55,574 bases of DNA, taken from NCBI RefSeq assembly GCF_026239555.1, contig NZ_JAPIVP010000025.1, positions 1 to 55,574 of the forward strand. Reading direction: 5' to 3'. Shown piece after piece: positions 25,661 to 33,452 of the stretch. Made by a program: the position numbers and the translations under genes. This DNA is from Pedobacter sp. PF22-3. GTDB taxonomy: Bacteria > Bacteroidota > Bacteroidia > Sphingobacteriales > Sphingobacteriaceae. Under the pieces are notes generated by a model, which saw only the letters and a program-made list of their open reading frames with translations, was not told the DNA's origin and did not search any database. How positions within the stretch are numbered: the stretch's first letter is position 1; each line of letters begins with the position of its first letter.

Positions 25661-26650
25661 TTAACCCAATACCCTTGCCCAAAATCCTTTTTTCTTTTCA
25701 ACAGGAAAACTGCTATTTCCTTCTTGAATTAACAACTGCTGATCTGCTTTTTGAATGCTGCTTTCAATTTCGTAAGCAGAAAATGTTATGCGTTTAATGC
25801 TTATTTCTTTGCCATTTTCCTTACGATATAAATTCCAATCTACACGCGCATGTTTAAGCAATGCTCCATTCTGATCTAAATCAAAGGCCGCATTTAATTT
25901 CATTTTTAAAGGGCCTTCCTGCCTCATTTGTATTTTTTGCTCTTCAGTTAGCTCTCTTTCTGAAAAAAAATTTACTTTGAATGTCCCATAATCGGTATAG
26001 TTAGGCTCAACAGATTGAACACCTTCGAAAGCCATGTTTTTATAAGCGATAACAGGAAAAAACAATGTGCTTTTTTGAGATAAGTTACCATCGTATTTTA
26101 GGTATTGGGGATGAAAAAACACGTTCCAGAACATATCTGCCCTTAATGCATATTCAAGCTCAAACCTATCTGATATCTTTTTCTCCATCTTTTCTAAATA
26201 TAGTTCTGCGTATTTCCCTTCATACTTATCGGAGATCTTTTCGGCTACCTGTTTCCAGCGGTCTAAAATCTCATTATGATTAACAATTCCCCTGAATATT
26301 TCATTTTTTGAATTTACATCAACTTTTAAGGGATAAATGGCGTTCATGGCCATACTGGCTAACTGTTCGCCCACAAAATCGGGTTCGTGCCGATCTATGA
26401 AAAGTTCTGTTTTATCAAAGCATAACTGCCAAACTTTATGTTCATCCCTAAATTGGTTTACCTTGAGGTGGATCTGGTAATCTAATCTTTTTGTCGCTTC
26501 TTGATTGCCTTCGTCATAATATTTAATGGTAATACCATAGCCCTTTGTAGAACGTGGCCTTGGAGCAAAATCAATCGCATGATCGATATTGAGCTTAATT
26601 TTACCCTGAGCTGCAGAATTTGAAAGGTTACTTACTTTTTCCATAACCAA
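25661..26650 (-). CDS. Hypothetical protein in T6SS cargo operon, 329 aa
   Basis: A 329-aa soluble protein without signal peptide. It begins with a strand-rich part (GKIKLNIDHAIDFAPRPRSTKGYGITIKYYDEG) and has a helical centre (LDRWKQVAEKISDKYEGKYAELYLEKMEKKISDRFELEYAL). I do not recognise DUF4123, DUF1795, DUF2169 or other known T6SS adaptors in it. Position between the lipase gene (5 bp) and the PAAR-like gene (15 bp) suggests a loading or adaptor role. That is inference from context. Confidence 0.7.
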   Translation of the reverse strand: MVMEKVSNLSNSAAQGKIKLNIDHAIDFAPRPRSTKGYGITIKYYDEGNQEATKRLDYQIHLKVNQFRDEHKVWQLCFDKTELFIDRHEPDFVGEQLASMAMNAIYPLKVDVNSKNEIFRGIVNHNEILDRWKQVAEKISDKYEGKYAELYLEKMEKKISDRFELEYALRADMFWNVFFHPQYLKYDGNLSQKSTLFFPVIAYKNMAFEGVQSVEPNYTDYGTFKVNFFSERELTEEQKIQMRQEGPLKMKLNAAFDLDQNGALLKHARVDWNLYRKENGKEISIKRITFSAYEIESSIQKADQQLLIQEGNSSFPVEKKKGFWARVLG

Positions 26651-26655
26651 GCGTA

Positions 26656-28029
26656 TTAATAAGTAACCCTGTTACCATCGGCATTTGGGGTCATAGGCTG
26701 TATGACTCCGTAAGAACTTTTTCTATCTGCCGACCAATGTAAGTACTTGTTTCTCAACTCACGAAGGTCTTCCTGTTGTTGCCTTTGCGCCGGATCCCTA
26801 GGTAAATCTGCAGAAAAAACATATTGTGCCCCATTAGCCATTACATAATCTCTAAGCCTAGCTTTGATTCTAAGTAACAGGGGATTGCCATTAATGGTAT
26901 ATTTTGTTTCGGTTTTACTTTTAGCGAGTGGCAAATTATGATTTTGACTATATTCTGCCATATATTGTAAGGGAATATAACTATACTCTTTGTAAATAAA
27001 CCTTGTTCCTTCCAAAGCCCAGTACATATTACCCCCGGTAACTTTCAATTGTTTTTCCTTATACCAAGCCTCTTTTATAAGTTTTGCTTTAAAGGCGTCT
27101 AGATTGCCTTTAAACGTCCATGAGGTAGCCAACTCCGATACTATTTCTGTACCTGTTTCGTAACTTCCACCAATATCACTGTGTACACCAGGAAAAACCC
27201 GTTCCCTGCCTACATTTGTATGTGTTAAAGAAAAATTCTTACGGTGCTCATTTTCAGCTACAAAATGGACAACATTTTGTGCACGACCAATTTGGTTGAG
27301 ATGTAACTCTTCAACATCATTGAAATTAGGGGATACACTAAAATATTTTGAATATGACGATACGGTATCAAAAATACCCAAAAACCTTACTTTAATCTGG
27401 TTGGGCGATATTTTCAGTCCCGCAGCGCTAAACATTTTGCCTAGATGCCCACAAGCCGGCATTACCTCTAAACTTGTTGCTTCCCCGTCTGAATCAAATC
27501 TTGAGGTGATTCCAGTATGCGAGTCTGTAATAGTACTTGACCGATATTCGTTTTTACCAATCTCGTAAACAAAATTTCTTGCTGCCGCCGCACCCCTGCT
27601 AAAACCAAATACATCGAAAGTAATACTTCTTAATTTCTTTTTCCCATTGCTTTTTATCGGGACTTTCAGTTTATCGGTGAAAATTTTTTCACATGCCTTT
27701 CTCACTTTCCCCCTTATCCCTGTGCTTCCAGTACCGAAAGCATAGCCCATTTGACTATCTTTTTGCCTATCTTCAGTACCAATACCTTCCAAATAAATAC
27801 TATGACTTTTATCGTAAATATCCCATAGTCTGGCGACATTAGACCAATCGTTCTGATAGCTGCTATCGCTATCTGTGCCATTACGCTGGTAAGTAGGAGT
27901 ATTGGCTCTACGCTCTTGAGAATTATTCATATTGTTTTTTGTTCCATCAAAAAACACTCCTACAAAAAGATCTAAATACTCTACTTTATCGTTTGTCGGC
28001 ACATAATTGCCCAATTTAACGCTCGTCAT
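26656..28029 (-). CDS. DUF2235-domain lipase, Tle-type T6SS effector
   Basis: A 457-aa alpha/beta hydrolase of the DUF2235 family, which includes T6SS phospholipase effectors (Tle). The N-terminal VFFDGTKNN is the oxyanion-side signature. The nucleophile S144 sits in FDVFGFSRGAAAARNF, the acid is probably D221 in FLGIFDTVSSY, and the base H283 in FPGVHSDIGGSY. It probably degrades phospholipids of target cells. The gene lies 1 bp after a DUF2931-like lipoprotein gene, likely its immunity protein, and upstream of the PAAR-like gene. The lipase fold is secure; bond specificity is not readable. Confidence 0.88.
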   Translation of the reverse strand: MTSVKLGNYVPTNDKVEYLDLFVGVFFDGTKNNMNNSQERRANTPTYQRNGTDSDSSYQNDWSNVARLWDIYDKSHSIYLEGIGTEDRQKDSQMGYAFGTGSTGIRGKVRKACEKIFTDKLKVPIKSNGKKKLRSITFDVFGFSRGAAAARNFVYEIGKNEYRSSTITDSHTGITSRFDSDGEATSLEVMPACGHLGKMFSAAGLKISPNQIKVRFLGIFDTVSSYSKYFSVSPNFNDVEELHLNQIGRAQNVVHFVAENEHRKNFSLTHTNVGRERVFPGVHSDIGGSYETGTEIVSELATSWTFKGNLDAFKAKLIKEAWYKEKQLKVTGGNMYWALEGTRFIYKEYSYIPLQYMAEYSQNHNLPLAKSKTETKYTINGNPLLLRIKARLRDYVMANGAQYVFSADLPRDPAQRQQQEDLRELRNKYLHWSADRKSSYGVIQPMTPNADGNRVTY

Positions 28030-28030
28030 A

Positions 28031-29071
28031 CTAATCTACTTTACTGATATCGATTTTCGCTCTGTTAAGCTGAATTTCTTCTGTACTATTTTTTAGCGAT
28101 ATTTTTGCTCCTTTTCCGTCTGCATTCAGCGATACAACCAGGTCTATCTCACTAGAGTTCCCAAGTTTCTCAAAAGAAGCGATTGTTTCTTTTTCATCAA
28201 AAGGTTTTATTTCAAGCCCATATTTCGTTCCGTCTTCTTTTTTCCAAACCAACGTGATATACTTTGGAACAGCCCTTAAAACGTACGGATTAGTGACCAG
28301 GTCTTCTCCAAATCGATTTTCTTCTTCACCGTTAAGAAAGTTGTAATAGCATAATATTAGCTGATCTTTAACCGGTAAATGAACTTCTGTATGCCATTGG
28401 TATTTTTTGCGATATAATTCATAAACAGCTGGATCCGGCATGCCATTGATTTTAATCCGATCTAAAATTTCCGGCTTCATAATCATTTTATCTTCCAGTG
28501 TAAGTGTGATAAAATTTGGTTCCAACATATATTTTGCATTGGGATAAGCCTGTTCTTTTGAAATGGTAGTCTCATTAGCCTCAAAAGCACCCACTTCAGT
28601 TTGGAAACCTGGACCGCTAAGCCAAACGACTACCTTACCTTTTGGCGCCAGACCAATTTTTATCAATGTGTAGTTGTCTTTTTTATTGGTTAAATTATCC
28701 TTAAATCCGGCACGGAATAATTCGGCAATACGGGCTTTATCCAACTTCCATTTACCCGTATAGAATTTCTTTTCCACTAGCGATAGCCAGGTAAAACTTA
28801 ACGAATCCGGTGCTTCCATTTGCGTTGTAGAAACGCTCATCACACCACCATCGTTGCCCCAACCAGTATTTTGGGTTCCCCAAATGGCATCAAAGCTGTA
28901 GGTAAAATCATTGGCTATTATGGCTCCTTTATAAACTTCAACCGGGTATTCTTCCGGAGCCGAAACCGTACCTGTCCACTCAAATTTTTCTTCCATTTTT
29001 TGTCCTTTGCAACTTGTTATCGCGAATAAAATGAACGACAACAATAAATACCTGTTTTTTTTAAAACTCAT
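28031..29071 (-). CDS. DUF2931-like lipoprotein, probable immunity protein for the lipase
   Basis: A 346-aa predicted lipoprotein (signal MSFKKNRYLLLSFILFAITSC, Cys21). The following region, APEEYPVEVYKG...WGTQNTGWGND...PDSLSFTWLSLVEKKFYTGKW, matches the DUF2931 pattern; the C-terminal 150 residues are an additional unrecognised part. T6SS phospholipases are usually neutralised by periplasmic lipoproteins encoded beside them, and this gene abuts the lipase gene by 1 bp. It overlaps the stop of the 57-aa gene by 4 bp (ATGA). The domain call is from pattern memory, so moderate. Confidence 0.72.
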   Translation of the reverse strand: MSFKKNRYLLLSFILFAITSCKGQKMEEKFEWTGTVSAPEEYPVEVYKGAIIANDFTYSFDAIWGTQNTGWGNDGGVMSVSTTQMEAPDSLSFTWLSLVEKKFYTGKWKLDKARIAELFRAGFKDNLTNKKDNYTLIKIGLAPKGKVVVWLSGPGFQTEVGAFEANETTISKEQAYPNAKYMLEPNFITLTLEDKMIMKPEILDRIKINGMPDPAVYELYRKKYQWHTEVHLPVKDQLILCYYNFLNGEEENRFGEDLVTNPYVLRAVPKYITLVWKKEDGTKYGLEIKPFDEKETIASFEKLGNSSEIDLVVSLNADGKGAKISLKNSTEEIQLNRAKIDISKVD

Positions 29072-29241
29072 GATTTGTTACCGCTTGATACAATTTTCTT
29101 GCTGCTGGCCAATGATAAATTTTGTGAAGTAGCTTCAACATTCATTACCTGAGCAATCTTTTCCAATTTAACGCCAACACGCAATTCGTATTTTTGAATC
29201 ACCTCTATCGTAATATTCTTTGCCTGTTTTATGATTGCCAT
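29068..29241 (-). CDS. Small 57-aa protein between vgrG and effector genes
   Basis: A 57-codon gene starting MAIIKQAKNITIEVIQKYE and ending KKIVSSGNKS. It fits exactly between vgrG (2 bp gap) and the DUF2931-like gene (ATGA overlap), which makes it very probably real despite its size. The sequence is mostly one strand-helix with LRVGVKLEKIAQVMNVEA in the middle. No family is recognised. A guess is a small spike- or cargo-associated factor. Confidence 0.68.
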   Translation of the reverse strand: MAIIKQAKNITIEVIQKYELRVGVKLEKIAQVMNVEATSQNLSLASSKKIVSSGNKS

Positions 29242-29243
29242 CC

Positions 29244-31082
29244 TTAAAAAAGATTAGATTTTTCTGCACTGTTAAGTTCTACAATTTTACCGCTTTGCAT
29301 AGTCATGTTTTCTTTTGCACTAAACATGCTAATCTCTGAAGCAATTTCGTTTGATGTATCTGCGGTTCTTTTAAAATCTTTTGTTGCCAGCTCTGTCCTG
29401 TTGTTTGATGTTTCAGAAACATCGCCAACAGCACTTAAAGAATAATTATTTCCTGCAGTAGTGGCAATATCCCTACCAGCATTGGTCGATTGGTTTTGTC
29501 CAACCTGTATATCCATATTTTCACCTACATTAATCTGCATATTTTTACAGTTCAAAGTCATGTTCTCCAATGCAGTAATGGTAATATTATTGCCTTTGGT
29601 ATCTATATGGATAATGTTGTTATGGATATCGGTAATTTTTATTCCTTGTGTGCCAGCATTATCGTCGAACTCAACAAGGTGCCCGCTCCGGGTAATAATA
29701 CTTTTAAGGTGATTTTTAATTAAAGGGCTGCTATCTACGCTGGAACTGTGGTAAACACTACCCATTACAACCGGACGCGCAATATTGCCTTCTTCGAAAG
29801 CGATCATTACCTGATCGTCGATCTCAGGGATAGCAAAGTAACCACGGTTATTGCCTCTATCTCCAATACCTGCACTTGGGGTAACTACACGCAGCCATTC
29901 GGTAACATCATTGGTTAAACATTCCCATTTAAATTTTACCTTAATTCGGCCCTGACCCTGTGGATCGTTATTATCAATCACATCTGCCAATTGCATATCG
30001 GGCTGTGGTTTTTCAAAGTTTTTCACCAATAAACGTTCCGTAGTGGCTATTCTGCCTTCGAAATTATTGTGGTATTTACCATTCTCGTCGATATGGTGCT
30101 TGATATTTGTAATCAGAAACTTGCCCAAACTTTCGGTGGCAAATGCCATTTCTCTTCTCAGGCTCATCGTAATTTCAGCAATACTTCCAATACTCAATCC
30201 TGCGTTATCACCTCTGGCCGTAACCTTTAAAAGTTCACTGGTATTGGCCTTTTCTTCATTTTCTACCAGGTTTTTGATATCGTTATTATTGTCAACCCTG
30301 ATTAAAGCAGGTTGATTAAAAGTTTTGCTAAAAGTTAAATTGGAAGCTTTAACGGCATGCGATAAATCAGGGGTACCTTCTACCTTTCCTGTACTCTCGC
30401 TTTGCAGCATTTCATTCTGCTTTGGATTGTACGAAAACCGTTTATTTTTTATCGGTGCAATTTCCATGGCATATTGCATTTCCTGCACATCTCTACCATA
30501 AAACAACGATATTTCTTTCTGTATGTTCGGTTTACCAAAATTAAGCTGTTTACCATCGTAAAAAAACCACTCATGGTATTCGGCCGAAAGACGGTTTAGA
30601 AAAGCAAAATCGCTTTCTCTGTATTGAATAATATAATCAATAGAAGTACTTCTGGTGGCATTGGCCACTACCTTTAAATCGTTAGCGGGTGTATCTTTAG
30701 TAGCCAGTTTTACGATCTCATTCAGATCTTTATCCAGATAAGAGCCCAGATCGGGTCCACGATCAATTAAAATAGTTGGACTGTAACCGCTTACGATTAA
30801 AACACCATGGTAACCATGATTTTGTGACAGTTGCACTTTAGAAACCAGACCTACAAAATTCTGCATGCCTTCTGGCGAGTGGCCAAAAGATGCGGTTAAG
30901 GTTTTACCAACAAAATCGCGGCTATCATCTAAAGTGATCAGCCCCGGTGCACCCATTTGATCATGGTTAAAACGCAGCTCAAAATAATGGTGTTCGTTAA
31001 AAGCCTGTGTAAGACTAAAGGAAGCAAAATGGGTAATTTCCTTATCTTCTATATTGATTTCTGCAATGAGTTTCTTTTCCAT
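29244..31082 (-). CDS. vgrG: T6SS spike protein VgrG (TssI)
   Basis: A 612-aa VgrG, the trimeric spike that tips the Hcp tube. The gp27-like N-terminal part (about 1-370) includes DSRDFVGKTLTASFG and DFAFLNRLSAEYHEWFFYDG. The gp5-like OB-fold (about 375-460) reads NDPQGQGRIKVKFKWE...VVTPSAGIGDRGNNRGYFAIPEIDDQV. A repeating beta-helix tail follows (GNNITITALENMTLNCKNMQINVGENMDI). There is no large C-terminal effector extension, so cargo is carried by the genes downstream. It heads the cargo operon. Confidence 0.95.
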   Translation of the reverse strand: MEKKLIAEINIEDKEITHFASFSLTQAFNEHHYFELRFNHDQMGAPGLITLDDSRDFVGKTLTASFGHSPEGMQNFVGLVSKVQLSQNHGYHGVLIVSGYSPTILIDRGPDLGSYLDKDLNEIVKLATKDTPANDLKVVANATRSTSIDYIIQYRESDFAFLNRLSAEYHEWFFYDGKQLNFGKPNIQKEISLFYGRDVQEMQYAMEIAPIKNKRFSYNPKQNEMLQSESTGKVEGTPDLSHAVKASNLTFSKTFNQPALIRVDNNNDIKNLVENEEKANTSELLKVTARGDNAGLSIGSIAEITMSLRREMAFATESLGKFLITNIKHHIDENGKYHNNFEGRIATTERLLVKNFEKPQPDMQLADVIDNNDPQGQGRIKVKFKWECLTNDVTEWLRVVTPSAGIGDRGNNRGYFAIPEIDDQVMIAFEEGNIARPVVMGSVYHSSSVDSSPLIKNHLKSIITRSGHLVEFDDNAGTQGIKITDIHNNIIHIDTKGNNITITALENMTLNCKNMQINVGENMDIQVGQNQSTNAGRDIATTAGNNYSLSAVGDVSETSNNRTELATKDFKRTADTSNEIASEISMFSAKENMTMQSGKIVELNSAEKSNLF

Positions 31083-31110
31083 ATTGATTAATCTTGATCA
31101 CAAAATTACC

Positions 31111-31278
31111 CTAAGCTAAATCCAGTTGCCGAGTTTTAATGCATAACTTTTCTAGTAAAAATGATTCCATTTTTATACCAGTACTGTTCAGATGATTTTT
31201 GTGTGCGGATGCCGAACCAAACATTTTACCAGGGTGGTAAATGTTTTCTATTGCAATATATTTGCTTTGGCCAGACAT
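31111..31278 (-). CDS. Possible small protein (55 aa) between hcp and vgrG
   Basis: An ATG-started 55-codon frame begins MSGQSKYIAIENIYHPGKMFG and ends KTRQLDLA. It fills part of the 345-bp gap between hcp and vgrG on the same strand. Composition is plausible but no family is recognised. The rest of the gap is AT-rich, with a short hairpin CCCCGAT-AAA-ATCGGGG near 31380-31396 that may terminate hcp transcription. Confidence 0.35.
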   Translation of the reverse strand: MSGQSKYIAIENIYHPGKMFGSASAHKNHLNSTGIKMESFLLEKLCIKTRQLDLA

Positions 31279-31378
31279 AATTGAGCTTTAATATAAAAAT
31301 AGCTGACAGGACTATCCCAATCTTGCTATGATAATTTAGATATACTATATAGTAACTGAAGCGCTTTGAACTAGATAC

Positions 31379-31398
31379 GCCCCGATAAAATCGGGGCG
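31379..31398 (-). terminator. Small hairpin downstream of hcp-1
   Basis: CCCCGAT faces ATCGGGG around AAA, located about 30 bases after the hcp stop on the minus strand. It is short and not followed by a strong T-run, so it may only attenuate transcription and leave some read-through into vgrG. Confidence 0.4.
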
Positions 31399-31427
31399 TA
31401 TCAATTTAATTGATATGCATAAAATGA

Positions 31428-31823
31428 TTAAGCCTTTGGCCAATCATTTTCGTGTTCGGCGTTACCTAGTTTTAGCTTACGTGCCGATACCACAAAACTT
31501 AAAGTCATCGGTGTATTGTCGTTAACTGCAATACCCTCATTATATTGGATAATGTAGCCATCTTCGAAAGATAATTCCTTCATTTTTGCATCTTCCTCAC
31601 CTTTTTTGAAAACGATGTTTCCTGAAAGCGGCTTATACTGATTGTTAACCATCGATTCGATTACTGAAGTATCTTCTGTAGATTCGATTTCGATGTTGAT
31701 GGTACCACCATAAACACCTGATGATGGACGGCCTTTTGCGTCAACATCTCTATTTAATGAAAAGCTGCACTGTAGTACATCAAACTCTTTTGATCCTAAG
31801 TTTAAACGGGTTTTGAATGCCAT
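31428..31823 (-). CDS. tssD: T6SS tube protein Hcp (TssD), copy 1
   Basis: A 131-aa Bacteroidota-type Hcp, the ring-forming tube subunit propelled by the sheath. The segments DVLQCSFSLNRDVDAKGRPSSGVYGG, IEIESTEDTSVIESMVNNQYKP and LSFVVSARKLKLGNAEHENDWP are hallmarks of this TssD type. It is about 75 percent similar by eye to the second copy at 32016 and is separated from it by 192 bp. Two Hcp genes in tandem may mean different cargo or dosage needs. Confidence 0.93.
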   Translation of the reverse strand: MAFKTRLNLGSKEFDVLQCSFSLNRDVDAKGRPSSGVYGGTINIEIESTEDTSVIESMVNNQYKPLSGNIVFKKGEEDAKMKELSFEDGYIIQYNEGIAVNDNTPMTLSFVVSARKLKLGNAEHENDWPKA

Positions 31824-32015
31824 TGTAGTAAAATTTAAATGTTTTTAAATGAATGAATTGTGCTGAGCGGCTGGCGTGGAGCGGAGAGCGTGGAGTTTGG
31901 CGAATGCCGTTAGGCGTTTAGAACTTTAAACCCACCTCTCTACGTTTAGCGTTTAAAGGCTTAATGGTTAGTATTTATACACCTTAAACCCTAAACCTCA
32001 CACCCTAAACCTTCC

Positions 32016-32411
32016 TTAGGCCTTCGGCCAATCGTTAAGGTGCTCTGCGTTTCCTAATTTTAGTTTTCTCGCTGAAATCTGGAATTTAAGCGTCATTGGG
32101 TGATCGCCCACAATGTTTATCCCTTCGGAATATTTAACAATGTAGCCATCCTCGAAATGAACTTCTTTCATTTTGGCATCTTCCTCTGTTTTCTTGATCA
32201 GAAGGGTTCCTGTAATAGGTTTGTACTGGTTGTTTACCATCGCCTCGATAATTGAGGTGTCTTCGGTTGATTCGATCTCAATGTCGATGGTACCGCCATA
32301 AACTCCAGAAGAAGGTCTTCCTTTTGCATCTACATCGCGGTTTAACGCATAGGCACAGTGAAGCACATCGTACTCCTTGCCCGAAAAATTTAATCTAGCT
32401 TTGAAAGCCAT
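32016..32411 (-). CDS. tssD: T6SS tube protein Hcp (TssD), copy 2
   Basis: A 131-aa Hcp paralogue of the gene at 31428. It keeps the NRDVDAKGRPSSGVYGGTIDIEIESTEDTS core and ends RKLKLGNAEHLNDWPKA. Differences cluster in residues 70-110 (LLIKKTEEDAKMKEVHFEDGYIVKYSEGINIVGDHPM), the face that would line or stack the rings. Each copy has its own upstream gap, so they could be expressed separately. Confidence 0.93.
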   Translation of the reverse strand: MAFKARLNFSGKEYDVLHCAYALNRDVDAKGRPSSGVYGGTIDIEIESTEDTSIIEAMVNNQYKPITGTLLIKKTEEDAKMKEVHFEDGYIVKYSEGINIVGDHPMTLKFQISARKLKLGNAEHLNDWPKA

Positions 32412-32756
32412 AGTTTTAAAATTTAAAGGTTAAAAAATTGATTATCAGTAGCCTCCGCTACTATGATCTTATAACCAAATATCAGGCCAAACAAGCTATA
32501 TATTGCTCATTAATGAGCGGTAATAAAATTTCCAAGAACCTTAAAATGTACATTTACGCCCTAAAAACGTAGTTAATCAGGATGATTTGTGGAAAAAATG
32601 TGGAAAAATCCGAATCTATCTTTAGTGTTACAAATACATTTCTGCACATGCAGACAGTACAAAACTGTAGCAACTATACACAAAGTGTGGCATTTTAGGA
32701 CAATTTTATAAATTTCAAAACGCTGGCATATCTCCTAAAACCAGATCATAGGAATC
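32412..32756. other. Non-coding gap upstream of hcp copy 2
   Basis: About 345 bp without a credible gene. It should contain the promoter for the hcp genes. A direct repeat TGTGGAAAAA appears twice near 32588-32607, and a CTGCA-CA-TGCAG palindrome lies near 32643. I could not assign a clear -7 box. The gap also contains the 3' untranslated end of the reductase gene. Confidence 0.35.
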
Positions 32757-33329
32757 TTAAATTAATTGTGACCCAAATTTTTCCATCTTAGCCAACCACT
32801 TCTGGCTGTAATGATTTTCAAGAGAATGTAATTCGCCTATGGTATTGGTCAGTACAGGGCTCATTTTGCATTTTTCAAAAACTACTTTTTTGATTGAAAG
32901 GTAGGTAGTCTTCTTATTTGCCTTCCACTCCTTAAAAGTAGCCTCGTCTAAAATAGATACAATTCTTCCAGAGCGGCCACTAAAGTCATTATTTACATTT
33001 TGCTGTTGGGTAGCAAAGACCTGATCGGGCATAAACAAACGATCAAAAAAGCCTTTAATTTTTGCCGGAATATGATCTACATACACCGGACAAAAAAGCA
33101 CAATGTGGTTACTTTGCCTAATCGCTGTTAAAGCTTTCTGCAAATCGGGTTCTAACTCGGCAATCTGTCTATTGTTAAATAGTTTGTTCGAGTTAAAAAT
33201 CAGATCGATGATGGCTAACTCCCTTACGGTAGCGCCAACACTTTCTGCACCTTGCTTATAGGCGTTAATCAGGAAATTTGTAGATGCGTTTTTTTCGATA
33301 TCCCCATTCAGGATAAGTATTTGCTTCAT
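32757..33329 (-). CDS. Flavodoxin-fold NAD(P)H oxidoreductase
   Basis: A 190-aa protein of the flavodoxin-like NAD(P)H oxidoreductase group. The start MKQILILNGDIEKNASTNFLINAYKQGAE and the later HIVLFCPVYVDHIPAKIKGFFDRLF segment are the FMN-loop and flavin-contact regions. It probably reduces quinones or FMN in the cytosol. Its place between hcp and tssC is odd, since it has no known T6SS function; it may be an unrelated insertion or a redox helper. Confidence 0.8.
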   Translation of the reverse strand: MKQILILNGDIEKNASTNFLINAYKQGAESVGATVRELAIIDLIFNSNKLFNNRQIAELEPDLQKALTAIRQSNHIVLFCPVYVDHIPAKIKGFFDRLFMPDQVFATQQQNVNNDFSGRSGRIVSILDEATFKEWKANKKTTYLSIKKVVFEKCKMSPVLTNTIGELHSLENHYSQKWLAKMEKFGSQLI

Positions 33330-33403
33330 TTTTTTTGATTAATCTGATTGGGCCGATGCGTTACAAAATTATAAAGAATTTGTTAAGTGTTATGCATACC
33401 CCA

Positions 33404-33436
33404 TAAAAAAACCCAACGCTATGGTTGGGTTTTTAT
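33404..33436. terminator. Bidirectional terminator downstream of tssC
   Basis: AAACCCAAC and GTTGGGTTT pair around GCTATG, with an A-run on one side and a T-run on the other. It lies 16 bases after the tssC stop and about 75 bases before the reductase start, so it separates the tssB-tssC unit from the reductase. Confidence 0.8.
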
Positions 33437-33452
33437 TTTCAGCTATCAAAAA

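Noticed and set aside
29244..31082. Evolved VgrG with C-terminal effector domain
   Set aside because: After the gp5-like part only a repeating beta-helix tail is present; no extra domain is visible.
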